Source: Amycolatopsis japonica (GTDB lineage Bacteria > Actinomycetota > Actinomycetes > Mycobacteriales > Pseudonocardiaceae). From it: 64,000 nt of DNA. Below, piece by piece: positions 8,119 to 17,142 of this stretch; the stretch's first letter is position 1; the number at the start of each line of letters is the position of its first letter. Made by a program: the position numbers and the translations under genes. The notes under the pieces are model-generated. The model ran no database searches, was not told the origin of the DNA, and worked only from the letters and a program-made list of their open reading frames with translations. Location: the NCBI RefSeq assembly GCF_000732925.1, contig NZ_CP008953.1, forward strand, positions 2,728,001 to 2,792,000. Direction: 5' to 3'.

Positions 8119-9468
8119 CTAAATACCGTTGCGCGCCACCACATCCGCGTAGAACAGGGCACTGTCCTTGAGTACCCGTTCCTGAGTTTCGAAATCCACA
8201 TGCACGAGACCGAATCGCTGCGTGTACCCCATGGCCCACTCGAAGTTGTCCAGCAGCGACCAGGCCATGTAGCCGCGGACGTCGGCGCCGCGCTCGATCG
8301 CGGCGTGTACGGCGGCGAGGTGGTCGGCGAAGTACCGTACGCGCTTCTCGTCGTGTACGCGGCCTTCGACTACTTCGTCCTCGAAGGCCGCACCGTTCTC
8401 GGCGATCACGAGCGGCAGGCCGCCACAATGTTCTTGCAGCCACAGCAAAAGTTCGGTGAAGCACTCCGGTCGCTGCTCCCAGCCGAGCGAGGTCAGTTCC
8501 CCGCGTGGCGGCTGGACGTCCATCCCGCGCAGGCCCGGCAGGGGGCAGTTGCTGTCGGCTTCGGGATCTTCGAGCGGCATCGCGCGGGCGGGCGCGTAGT
8601 AGTTGACGCCCAGGACGTCCAGCGGCTGCGCGATGATCTCCAGATCACCGTCGGCGATCGCCGGTTCCAGGGTGCCGAGGTGCGCCAGGTCCGCCAGCAG
8701 TTCGGGCGGATAGCCGCGGCCCAGCAGGGGGTCGAGGAAGAACCTGTTGTGCAGGAAGTCGAATTTGCGCGCAGCTTCGCGGTGGGCGGCGTCGTCCACA
8801 TCGGTCAGCACGGGGGCGAAGTTGAGCACGATGGACACTTCCTGTTCGCCGCCGTCAGACCGCAACGCCTGCGCGGCCTTGCCGTGCGCCAAGAGGAGGT
8901 TGTGTCCGGCGACCAGCGCCGCGCCCTCGTCCTGGATGCCCGGGGCGTGATCGCCGTTGCCGTAGCCGATGAAGGCGGCGCAGAACGGCTCGTTGATCGT
9001 GGTCCACTGCCGCACGCGGTCACCGAGTACTTTGTGGACAGTACGCGCGTAATCCGCGAAAAGGTCCGCGATCTCGCGATTCGGCCAGCCGCCTTCCGTT
9101 TGCAATGCCTCGGGCAGGTCCCAGTGGTAGAGCGTCACCATCGGGGTGATTCCATGTTCCAGCAACGCATCGACAAGACGGTCGTAGAAGGCGAGCCCGC
9201 GTGGCTCCACCGTGCGGCCGTCCGGCATGATTCGCGACCACGCGACGGAGAACCGGTAGTACGGTATGCCGAGTTCGCGCAGCAGGCCGATGTCCTCGCG
9301 GTAACGGCGGTAGTGGTCGCAAGCCGGATCACCGTTGGCCAGGCCGGATCTCGCGGTGAAAGTGTCCCAGATGGACGGTCCGCGGCCGTCTGCCGTCGTC
9401 GAACCCTCGATCTGGTACGCCGCCGTGGCCGTACCCCACCGGAACCCGTCCGGAAACCCCAGTGTCAC
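8119..9468 (-). CDS. beta-glucosidase, glycoside hydrolase family 1
   Basis: 449 residues, full GH1 length, with no signal peptide and therefore cytoplasmic. It opens with FPDGFRWGTATAAYQIEGS. The acid/base glutamate is E160 in TINEPF and the nucleophile is E357 in IAENGA. The sugar-binding tryptophan region WSLLDNFEWAMGYTQRFGL is also present. It would hydrolyse imported cellobiose or related beta-glucosides. The GTG start at 9468 follows the binding-protein gene by 11 nt, so they form one operon on the - strand, under the large regulator at 10.8-14.4 kb. Confidence 0.95.
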   Translation of the reverse strand: MTLGFPDGFRWGTATAAYQIEGSTTADGRGPSIWDTFTARSGLANGDPACDHYRRYREDIGLLRELGIPYYRFSVAWSRIMPDGRTVEPRGLAFYDRLVDALLEHGITPMVTLYHWDLPEALQTEGGWPNREIADLFADYARTVHKVLGDRVRQWTTINEPFCAAFIGYGNGDHAPGIQDEGAALVAGHNLLLAHGKAAQALRSDGGEQEVSIVLNFAPVLTDVDDAAHREAARKFDFLHNRFFLDPLLGRGYPPELLADLAHLGTLEPAIADGDLEIIAQPLDVLGVNYYAPARAMPLEDPEADSNCPLPGLRGMDVQPPRGELTSLGWEQRPECFTELLLWLQEHCGGLPLVIAENGAAFEDEVVEGRVHDEKRVRYFADHLAAVHAAIERGADVRGYMAWSLLDNFEWAMGYTQRFGLVHVDFETQERVLKDSALFYADVVARNGI

Positions 9469-9479
9469 GCCGCCCCCGC

Positions 9480-10739
9480 TCAGTTGGCGGCCGCGGCGCG
9501 GCCTTCGGTGGCGGCCTGGTTCCAGGCCTGCTCCAGGGATTGCTTCCCCTCTTCGACGCGGCCGAGCGCGTGCCCGTACACCGGCCGCACCTCACCGTCG
9601 CGCAGCCCGCGGTAGTTCGGCCGCAAGGCCTCGGCGGACGCGGCGAAGATCTTGCCGATGGGCGCGCCGCTGAAATACGGGCTGGTATGGGAAAGCACGG
9701 CACTGTCCTGATAGGCGCCCAGCGCGCTCGGCAGCAACCCGCTCTCCAGGAAGATCCGTTTCTGCTGTTCGGGCGCGGTGAGCCAGACGGCGAGGTCGTA
9801 GGCCTCCTTGCGGTGCGCGCCCTGCTTCGGGACGGTCAGGAACGAACCGCCCCAGTTGCCCGCCTTGCCCGGAACCGAGGTGACGTCCCATTTTCCGGCC
9901 AGCTCCGGGCCGCCCGCCTCCTGGATCTGGGTGAGCATCCAGGCGGGGCAGGTGATGGCGGCGAACCGGCTCTGCTTGATCGCCACCGTCCACGGCTGCG
10001 TGAAGGTGGTGACCGCCGCGGTCTCCTTCTTCAGCGCCATCCCGCCCGCGAGCTCGAAGGCCTTGCGCACGTTGGGATTCGTGTCGGCGATGAACTTGTC
10101 GTCCTTGGAGAAGTAGTTCTCCTGCGCCTGGTTGAGCATCGCCGTGTAGACGGTGCCCGCCGAGTCGGCGAACTTGACGTCGTCCGGTGCCTTGGAGCTG
10201 AACCGTTCTCCGGTTTCGGCGAACTTCTCCCAGGTCGGCCACAGCGCGGCCACCTGGTCGCGCTCGGTCGGCAGGCCGGCGTTCGCGAACAGGTCACGGC
10301 GGTAGCAGAGCGCGAGACTGCCCATGTCGGTACCGAGGCCCATCACGTACTTCCCGCCCTCGGCGGTGCCCTGGTCCCATTTCCAGGCAGGCCAGTGCTC
10401 GCGGAGGCCCTGCGCGCCGAATTCCGAAAGATCGCTGAACTTGTCCGTCGACTGGCGGAACTTGGGAAGATACTGCTCTTCGATCGCGACCACGTCGGCA
10501 CTGCCGCGTCCGGCGCCGAGCCCGGTGGCCAGCTGCCGGTGATGCGTCTCGAAGTCGGCGACCCGGCCCTCGACGGTGATGCCCGGATGGGCCTTTTCGT
10601 AGTCGTCGAAGAGTTTTTCGTACCCGAACTCGCCGAAGGTGGCGACGGTGAGCTTGATCGGGCCGCCGGCTTCCGGCGTGCCGGAACAGCCGGCGAGCAG
10701 CAGCACGAGGGCCGTCAATCCAGCCAGCATGCGGGTCAT
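9480..10739 (-). CDS. extracellular sugar-binding lipoprotein of an ABC transporter
   Basis: 419 residues. The lipobox is ALVLLLAGC with C18 as the lipidated residue. The mature protein resembles family 1 solute-binding proteins (KLTVATFGEFGYEKLFDDYE; KRIFLESGLLPS; AYDLAVWLTAPEQQK). A good GAGGAG ribosome site lies 5 nt before ATG 10739, which is why the start is placed here rather than in the longer open frame that runs into the regulator. It is the likely partner of the permeases at 4.9-6.6 kb and is co-transcribed with the GH1 enzyme. Confidence 0.92.
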   Translation of the reverse strand: MTRMLAGLTALVLLLAGCSGTPEAGGPIKLTVATFGEFGYEKLFDDYEKAHPGITVEGRVADFETHHRQLATGLGAGRGSADVVAIEEQYLPKFRQSTDKFSDLSEFGAQGLREHWPAWKWDQGTAEGGKYVMGLGTDMGSLALCYRRDLFANAGLPTERDQVAALWPTWEKFAETGERFSSKAPDDVKFADSAGTVYTAMLNQAQENYFSKDDKFIADTNPNVRKAFELAGGMALKKETAAVTTFTQPWTVAIKQSRFAAITCPAWMLTQIQEAGGPELAGKWDVTSVPGKAGNWGGSFLTVPKQGAHRKEAYDLAVWLTAPEQQKRIFLESGLLPSALGAYQDSAVLSHTSPYFSGAPIGKIFAASAEALRPNYRGLRDGEVRPVYGHALGRVEEGKQSLEQAWNQAATEGRAAAAN

Positions 10740-10759
10740 GGTTCTCCTCGGTCGTACGG

Positions 10760-13700
10760 TCAGGCGAGTCGTCTCGGCAGCTGATCGCCGACGGTCAGCC
10801 GGGAATCGGCGTGCAGTTTGGTCAGCACCCTGGACACCAGCGACTGCACCGTCCTTCTGGGAAGGCTCAGCTCCGCGGCGATCTCCGGGTTGGACAGTTT
10901 CGCCGCCACCAGCCGCGCGACCCGCAGTTCCAGCGGCGACAGCGCCCCGCTGTGCCGGGGGCCCCGTTCCGCGCGGCTCAAGACGCCGTAGCGGCGCAGC
11001 CTGCTTTCCGCGCGGCGGATGCTCCAGGTGGCACCGACCGGCCCGAGCACTTCGCAGGCCTCGGTGAGCGAGCGGGTGGCCTCTTCGAGGTACCCGGCGC
11101 GGCCGAGCAGTTCGGCGGCGTCTTCCAGGGCGGCCGCGAGTTCGATGGGCCGACGGACCTCGCGGTAGTGATCGGCCGCGGCCCGCATGCCTTCGGGGTC
11201 GCCGTCGATCAGCGCCCGGCACCTCAGGGCGGCAGCGGTGGCCCTGGCGGGCACGGTCTCTTGGCTCGCCTCTTCGGCGCAGACGGCGAGCGCCTCTTGG
11301 GCGACGGCGTCGTTCCCGGCCGCGATCGCGACGCGGACGACGTCGGGAAGCCATTGGTGGCGCAGCATCATCCGGGCGTAGTCGGGGCGCAGCACCGGCG
11401 CGAACAGCCGCAACGCGTCGTCGAGTTCGCCGCGTTGTTCGGCGGCCATCGCCTGTGCCGCCAGGTAGAAGTCGCAGCTCTCGCGTTCGGACGAGTTCGA
11501 CGGCGAGTGCGCCTCGGCCGCTTCCAGATGGGCGCGGACGGCGACGCGTTCGTCGCGATGGCCCGCGATGAGCGCGGCGACCCCGTGCAGCAACAGGGCG
11601 GCGGCACCCGGCTCGCGCACGCCGTAGAAGGTGATCGCCGGGCCGTCCTCCGTGACCGAGTCCAGTTCGGCCAGCGCCTCGTCCCAACGCCCTGTCCAGT
11701 AGTAGTGCACGGCCGCCGAGACCTGCGGACCGGTCGGCAGACCATGCCGTGCCGCGGTCTCGTACCCGGCGTGCAGCGTGGCGTCGGCCTCGCCGAGCCG
11801 GTCGAGGTTCTGCAGGGTGAAGAGCCGGTTGTCGAGCAGGTCGAACCGCAGCGTCGCCAGGTCGGCCTCGTGGCCGGCGGTCTCCAGCGCGGCGTCGATC
11901 GCGGTCAGCGCCCGGTCGTGCTCCCGGCGGATCGAGTGCACGAGCCACAACGTCTGCTGCGCGTGCGCGGCGGGATAGCGCTCACCCGCTTCGACCGCCT
12001 CGGTGTGCAGGCCCCGCGCGATCCGTTCAGTCTCGTCGAGATCGTCGAGGGTGCCGCGACGGAAGTTGGCGAGCAGCGTCCGGGTGCTGGTGCGCCAGAG
12101 TTCCGGGATCGACGGATCGTCCGCGGTGTCGCCGAGCGCCTCGATCGCGCCGGATGTGTCGCCCCGGCGGTAGCGCAGCGCGGCCAGGAAATGCCGCATC
12201 TGCGCGAGATCCGCCTTGTCCACGACGGTCTTCACCGCCTCCTCGGCTTCGGCCTCGGGAGTGAGTTCGAGCCGGAACAGCACGCGGACCAGCGCGGCGA
12301 TCAGCGTCTCCCGTTGTTCACGGGTGGGCACCGTGCTGTCGAGAGCGCCGCGCAGCAGGTCGGCCGCGATATGCGGGGCGCGGTTGGACACCGCGACGTG
12401 GTTCGCGGTGAGCCAGCCCGCCAGCCACGGGTCGAACGGCACCGGCCCGGCCGCCAGTTGTTCGGCGACCCGTTTGACCGGCGCGCCCGCCCGCGCGAGC
12501 GATTCGGCGGCACGCCGGTGCAGCGCGGCACGGTCCGGTTCGGGGATGGCGCCGTAGAGCGCCTGCCGCTGGAACGGATGGTGGAAGGCGAGCTTGTCGC
12601 CGGCGTACTCGATGACGCCCGCCGTGGTGGCGGGCTCCAGCTCCTGCAGGACCTCGAGCGGGCTCTTGCCCGCCAGCGTGGCGATGTCCTCGACGGCGAA
12701 CTCCGCTCCCAGCAGGGAGGCGGTGCGCAGGATCTCGGTCGTGGCCGGGTCGAGGGTCTCCAGCGTCCTGGCCACCGCCGCGAGCAACGACCGCGGCGCG
12801 TTCTCGGTGCCGTCCAGCGTCACCTCGGCCACGCCCGCCGTGATCCTCACCGCGCCGCTCCGGACCAGGTCGTGCGCGACTTCCCTGGCATAGAGCGGAT
12901 TCCCGGCCGCGCGCCGGACCAGCGGGCGCAGGCTCGGCCCGAGCTTCGCCGCGAGGATCACCTCGAACACGGCGGCGATGTCGTCGTCGGTCAGCACCTC
13001 GACCGGCATGATCTCGCCGTCCCTCGCTTCGACTCCGCGACGCAGCCGGGCCAGGTCCCGGCGGCCGTGCCCGGTGCGCGTGGCGGCGACCAGCAGCAAC
13101 GGCAGCTGGCGGGTGGCGGCGGCCAGCCGCTGCCACAACAGCACACTGGCCTCGTCGGCCCAGTGGAGGTCGTCGATCACCAGCACCAGCGGGCCCGCCG
13201 CGCAGGTCTCGTCGACCAGCGTCAGCAACTTGTCCACAGTGGACAAGATCGGATCGGTGGGGCCCCAGTCCCCGTGCGCGGGTTCGGCGTGCAGCTCACC
13301 GGCCAGCTTGGCCTTGGCCGGATCCGCCGCGCCGTGGTGCACGCCGAGACATTCCATGATCACCTGCAACGGGAACCGTTGCTGCAGCTCGTCGGCCGCG
13401 GTCCAGGCGAGCTGGCAGCCGCGCGCCGCGGCACCGGCCAGCCCGGCGATCAGCAGTTCCGATTTGCCGATGCCCGGTTCGCCTTCGAGCCAGACCGGGC
13501 GGCCGCGGCCGGCGAGCACGTCGGTGACGAAGCCGTCGAGCCGCTCGACCTGCCGGGCACGGCCGGGCAGGTGGCCATGGCCGCCCCGTTCGATCGCCTT
13601 GGCCACCGGCGGCGGCACGACGCGGACCGGCACCGGTTTCGGCGCGGTGACGGGCTTTTCGCTGCCGTCGAGGATGCGCTGGTGCAGATCCCGCAGCGGG

Positions 13701-14407
13701 GCGCCGGGTTCGACGCCGAGTTCGTCGCGGAGGATCCGCCTGGCCTCGCGATACGCGCCGAGCGCCTCGATCTGGCGCCCGCTGGCATGCAGGGCGCGCA
13801 TGAGCGTCTCGTGCAGGGACTCGCGCAACGGATGCCGCTGCACCAGCGCGGTCAGCTCGGCCACCACTTCACGGTGGTCGCCGATGCCGAGCAGGGCCGT
13901 GGCACGCAGTTCGACGGCGGTGAGCTGGAGTTCGGCGAGCCGGGCGCGTTCCGCTTCGGCGAACGGGCCGGGCACGCCGGAGTAGGCCTCGCCGCGCCAG
14001 AGACCGAGCGCGGAGGTGAGCCGCGCGGCCGCGTCCCGCTGATCGGCGTGTGCCGCTTTGGCGGCGGCGACGTCCCTTTCGAACCGGTGGACGTCGAGCG
14101 CTTCCCCGTCCAGCCGCAGCGAGTAGCTCGATCCGGACGAACGCAGTATTCCGTGCGCGTCCCCGCCCGCCTTGCGGATCGCCCCGCGCAGGCCGGAGAC
14201 ATAGGTGTGGACACTGCCGGTGGCGCTGGCGGGCGCCGACCCGCCCCAGACGTCCGAGATCAGCTCGCCGAGGGAGACCGCCTGGCCGCGCCGCGTCGCC
14301 AGGGTGGCGAAGACCGCACGCTGGCGGGCGGGCCCGAGCTTCAGCTCGACGTCGTCCAGCCAGGCACGAGGCGGCCCGAGCAGCTCGACGCGCAGCCCGT
14401 TCGTCAC
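10760..14407 (-). CDS. large BTAD / AAA-ATPase / LuxR transcriptional regulator (SARP-LAL chimera)
   Basis: 1215 residues. An OmpR-like winged helix (1-95: RVELLGPPRAWL..RQRAVFATLATRRGQAVSLGEL) and a BTAD domain (about 100-245: DVHRFERDVAAAKAAH) are typical of SARP regulators. An AAA/NB-ARC-like ATPase follows, with Walker A GEPGIGKSELL (near 310) and Walker B PLVLVIDDLHWADEAS. Then comes a long TPR-like region, and a LuxR-type HTH at the C-terminus (LSPLELRVARLVAAKLSNPE; RTVQSLVSRVLTKLHADSR). It has two DNA-binding ends. It sits 20 nt upstream of the sugar-binding lipoprotein gene, so a MalT-like role in controlling that operon is plausible but inferred. GTG start at 14407. Confidence 0.9.
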   Translation of the reverse strand: MTNGLRVELLGPPRAWLDDVELKLGPARQRAVFATLATRRGQAVSLGELISDVWGGSAPASATGSVHTYVSGLRGAIRKAGGDAHGILRSSGSSYSLRLDGEALDVHRFERDVAAAKAAHADQRDAAARLTSALGLWRGEAYSGVPGPFAEAERARLAELQLTAVELRATALLGIGDHREVVAELTALVQRHPLRESLHETLMRALHASGRQIEALGAYREARRILRDELGVEPGAPLRDLHQRILDGSEKPVTAPKPVPVRVVPPPVAKAIERGGHGHLPGRARQVERLDGFVTDVLAGRGRPVWLEGEPGIGKSELLIAGLAGAAARGCQLAWTAADELQQRFPLQVIMECLGVHHGAADPAKAKLAGELHAEPAHGDWGPTDPILSTVDKLLTLVDETCAAGPLVLVIDDLHWADEASVLLWQRLAAATRQLPLLLVAATRTGHGRRDLARLRRGVEARDGEIMPVEVLTDDDIAAVFEVILAAKLGPSLRPLVRRAAGNPLYAREVAHDLVRSGAVRITAGVAEVTLDGTENAPRSLLAAVARTLETLDPATTEILRTASLLGAEFAVEDIATLAGKSPLEVLQELEPATTAGVIEYAGDKLAFHHPFQRQALYGAIPEPDRAALHRRAAESLARAGAPVKRVAEQLAAGPVPFDPWLAGWLTANHVAVSNRAPHIAADLLRGALDSTVPTREQRETLIAALVRVLFRLELTPEAEAEEAVKTVVDKADLAQMRHFLAALRYRRGDTSGAIEALGDTADDPSIPELWRTSTRTLLANFRRGTLDDLDETERIARGLHTEAVEAGERYPAAHAQQTLWLVHSIRREHDRALTAIDAALETAGHEADLATLRFDLLDNRLFTLQNLDRLGEADATLHAGYETAARHGLPTGPQVSAAVHYYWTGRWDEALAELDSVTEDGPAITFYGVREPGAAALLLHGVAALIAGHRDERVAVRAHLEAAEAHSPSNSSERESCDFYLAAQAMAAEQRGELDDALRLFAPVLRPDYARMMLRHQWLPDVVRVAIAAGNDAVAQEALAVCAEEASQETVPARATAAALRCRALIDGDPEGMRAAADHYREVRRPIELAAALEDAAELLGRAGYLEEATRSLTEACEVLGPVGATWSIRRAESRLRRYGVLSRAERGPRHSGALSPLELRVARLVAAKLSNPEIAAELSLPRRTVQSLVSRVLTKLHADSRLTVGDQLPRRLA

Positions 14408-14469
14408 GCCGGCTCCATTTCTCGTCTTACAGCGAAAGTGGCCGGATCACTGGTGTGTGTCCCCGCAGT

Positions 14470-16527
14470 TTAGGACGTCCTCGGTGCGCTCGGGTTGCGC
14501 ACCCGGGCGAGTGCGTGCAGCGGCGTGCACCAGGGCTGGGTGGGCCAGGAGGGCACGGCGGCCGATTCGGGCAGCAGCAGCGCGGCGAGCTCGCCGGTCA
14601 GCTCCTCGTGCTGCTCCTCGGTGAGATTCCGTTGGTGGGAAAGCACATCGAGCAGTTCGACGGCGGTCCCGGCGGACAGCGCGCGGACGTTGTCGAGCAC
14701 CCAGCGGGGGATCCAGGGCGCGGTCAGCTCGTCGCCTGCCTGGAGCAGCTGTTCGGCGACACGATCCGCGGGCGCGCCGGAGTCCGCCATGGTCGTGGCG
14801 ATCTCCTGGTGCAGCACGGCGCGGATGGCGGGCGGGGTGTTCGCGGCGAACACCGCTCGAACGAGCGGAACGCGGAACCGCAGACGTTCTCCCTCGGCTT
14901 CGAGAACGTGCGCGGCGAGCGCCTCCTCGACCGCCCCGGTGAGCGACCGCGGTTCGCGGCCGGTGACGCCCGCGAGATCCGCGACGGTGAACGACGAGCC
15001 GAGCAGCGCGGCGGAACTCAGCGTTCGCTTGCCCGGCACGGAAAGCGTGGCGAGATGAGTCTCCACCACGGCGGAGAGCCTGCCATGCGGCGCGGTGTCC
15101 GGCTCGTGGCCGTCGGCGAACTCGGCGAACAGCTCGCGCAGATAGCCGGCGTTCCCGGCGGTGTACTCGGCGGCGAACCGGAGGAAGTCGTCGCCCGGGG
15201 CCCTGGCCATGGTCTCTTCGGCGAGCGCGGCGACGGCCGGGCCGTCGAACGGCGGCAGCGGGACGATCTCGCCGTCGAACTCCGAGCGGAGGACGTCGAG
15301 CGTGCGGCGCCGGGGGAGCGGGCGCGCCGAGCCGATCAGCAGCAGCGGCAGGCGCTCGGTGAGCCGGTGAAGCCGCTGCCAGGCGAGCAGGCTTTCCTCG
15401 TCGGCCCAGTGCAGATCTTCGAAGACGAGCACCTGCGGCCCGTCTTCGCAGAGTTCGGTGACCGTTTTGCCGAGATCGTCGAGCGCCGCGGCGCCGAGGC
15501 AGTCGGCGATGAGGCTCATCGGGACCGCGCCGCTCAGCTCGTCGGCCACGACCCAGCGTGTCCTGCTCCTCACCGTGGCCAGCGCCTCGGCCAGGAACGC
15601 GCTCTTGCCACTGCCCGCCTCGCCGTCCAGCCAGACCGTTCCGCCGCGGCCTTCGTCGAGCAGGGCGGAGAGGTGCCGTCGCAGGCGGCCGAGCTCGAAT
15701 TCGCGGCCGACGAAAGCGGACGGCCGGGCGGGGACGGCCTGCGTCCGACGGGGGCGTTCCTGCCGGCCGTGCAGTGCCGGATCGTCGTTCAGGATCCGTC
15801 GCCGCAGGTCCAGCAGTTCCGGGCCGGGTTCGAGGCCGGACCGCTCGATGATCGTCTCGCGGGCGCGGTCGAACGCTGCCAGGGCCTCGGCCTGCCTCCC
15901 GGACCGGAACAACGCGGTGATCAGCATGCGGTGCAGGCCTTCGCGCAGCGGATGGCGCTCGACCAGCACGGCGAGCTCGTCCACGAGTTCGCGATGCTCG
16001 CCGAGCCGCAGCGCGACCTCGGCCTGACGTTCGAGCGCGCTCAGACGCAGTTCGTTCAGCCGCGCGCGCTGGGTCTCGGCGAACGGGCCGGGGATCCCGT
16101 CGAGCGCGGAGCCCCGCCACTGCCCGAGCGCGGACCGCAGCGACTCCAGCTCCCGCTGGTGCGCGCCGTCGAGCCGGTGCGCGCGGGCACGGTCCAGCTC
16201 GGCTTCGAAGACGTGGACGTCGACCTGCTGCTTCGGCAGGTCGAGGCGATAGCCCGCGCGGCTGGCGACGAGCGGTTCGCCGGCGGGCTCCAGCGCGCGG
16301 CGCAGCGCCGAGACGTAGGTGTACACGATGCCGGTGGCGCTGTCCGGAGGCCGCTCGCCCCAGACGGCGTCGATGATCTCCCGGCGGGAGACGAACTGGC
16401 CGGCGTGCAGTGCGAGCGTGGCGAACACCGCCTGCCGCTGGGCAGGACCCAGCGCGATCTCGCCGTCGCCGTGGCGAGCGGGGGAACCGCCCAGCAGCCG
16501 CACCGTCAGCGAGGAAACCTCGTCCAT
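14470..16527 (-). CDS. BTAD / AAA-ATPase transcriptional regulator without LuxR domain (SARP type)
   Basis: 685 residues, paralogous to the 1215-residue neighbour downstream but ending after the ATPase region. Winged helix 1-90 (LTVRLLGGSPARH..PAQRQAVFATLALHAGQFVS; ATGIVYTYVSALRRAL), then BTAD (DVHVFEAELDRARAHRLDG), then an ATPase with Walker A DGEAGSGKSAFL and Walker B PQVLVFEDLHWADEES. It stops at RVRNPSAPRTS with no HTH, so DNA binding must rest on the N-terminus. The start is ATG 16527 (MDEVSSLTVRLL); a longer frame to 16689 lacks homology. Three TGTGGGTTT repeats lie upstream at 16596-16697. Its own stop is 62 nt before the downstream paralogue. Confidence 0.88.
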   Translation of the reverse strand: MDEVSSLTVRLLGGSPARHGDGEIALGPAQRQAVFATLALHAGQFVSRREIIDAVWGERPPDSATGIVYTYVSALRRALEPAGEPLVASRAGYRLDLPKQQVDVHVFEAELDRARAHRLDGAHQRELESLRSALGQWRGSALDGIPGPFAETQRARLNELRLSALERQAEVALRLGEHRELVDELAVLVERHPLREGLHRMLITALFRSGRQAEALAAFDRARETIIERSGLEPGPELLDLRRRILNDDPALHGRQERPRRTQAVPARPSAFVGREFELGRLRRHLSALLDEGRGGTVWLDGEAGSGKSAFLAEALATVRSRTRWVVADELSGAVPMSLIADCLGAAALDDLGKTVTELCEDGPQVLVFEDLHWADEESLLAWQRLHRLTERLPLLLIGSARPLPRRRTLDVLRSEFDGEIVPLPPFDGPAVAALAEETMARAPGDDFLRFAAEYTAGNAGYLRELFAEFADGHEPDTAPHGRLSAVVETHLATLSVPGKRTLSSAALLGSSFTVADLAGVTGREPRSLTGAVEEALAAHVLEAEGERLRFRVPLVRAVFAANTPPAIRAVLHQEIATTMADSGAPADRVAEQLLQAGDELTAPWIPRWVLDNVRALSAGTAVELLDVLSHQRNLTEEQHEELTGELAALLLPESAAVPSWPTQPWCTPLHALARVRNPSAPRTS

Positions 16528-16595
16528 GACCTGCCGCCTGTGCTTCCGACCGCCGAAAAGAGTGTCCCGCTCGGCGAAAAGCCTAGTGGCGCCGA

Positions 16596-16697
16596 TGTGG
16601 GTTTCGCAATCAATCGGACACTCACCGTGTGGGTTTGGCCGGCCATGACCGGATTTCGCCGAGAGATGGACTATCGGATGTCCGTTCATGTGGGTTT
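16596..16697. promoter_or_regulatory. three direct TGTGGGTTT repeats upstream of the SARP-type gene
   Basis: TGTGGGTTT occurs at 16596-16604, 16628-16636 and 16689-16697, spaced 32 and 61 bp (about three and six helical turns). The gap (16528-16804) is divergent between the BTAD regulator and the small ORF at 16805. SARP proteins bind direct heptameric repeats, so this is a candidate binding array. Everything beyond the repeat itself is inference. Confidence 0.45.
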
Positions 16698-16804
16698 CCG
16701 CCGCCCGGACGGGTGACGGGCGAGTGGGCAGACCCGGACGTTCGCAGGGGCAAAGAGTCGTCCGGCGCTGGTGGCGGGCATGCGTGGCTGTGCATGCTGT
16801 GCCG

Positions 16805-17056
16805 GTGAGCCAGGATCAGGAGCTGTTCGCCGGTGATGTCCTGCTCAGTCTCGCCCAGAACGGCAGGCTGGTCGTGGACGCCGACGTGGCGGAAGCCCGC
16901 GTCGCCGAACTTCGCCGGACGCTGGCGTACGGCTACGCCCTCCTCGCCGACCCGGACTACACCGGCCCCGAGGGCAGGCTCCGCGAGCTTCTGGACGAGC
17001 TGCCCAAGTACGTCGAGGCGTTTCAGCAGGCCACGAAGTCCTTCACGCCTCGTTGA
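16805..17056 (+). CDS. small helical hypothetical protein
   Basis: 83 residues from GTG 16805 (MSQDQELFAGDVLLSLAQNG). It is acidic and mostly helical (ADVAEARVAELRRTLAYGYA; RLRELLDELPKYVEAFQQAT), with no cysteine, signal or membrane segment. GTG 16799 is an alternative start two codons upstream. It is divergent from the SARP-type regulator and 86 nt before the receiver/LuxR gene. I do not recognise a family; the spacing and GC-frame bias support it being a real gene. Confidence 0.55.
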   Translation: MSQDQELFAGDVLLSLAQNGRLVVDADVAEARVAELRRTLAYGYALLADPDYTGPEGRLRELLDELPKYVEAFQQATKSFTPR

Positions 17057-17142
17057 GGTCTCGTGGAGACTTCGTGAAGAGCTCTTTCGCAGACTGTGTC
17101 CCATCCATCCGACTGGGGCCGCGGACAAGCGGAGGGGACGAA

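Noticed and set aside
9480..11948. Extended reading of the sugar-binding lipoprotein to 822 codons
   Set aside because: The upstream part is antisense-frame noise over the regulator gene; the lipobox and GAGGAG ribosome site fix the start at 10739.
10811..14473. 1220-codon open frame antisense to the BTAD-LuxR regulator
   Set aside because: Low-complexity Arg/Gly/Gln-rich translation without motifs; the - strand frame carries Walker and HTH motifs.
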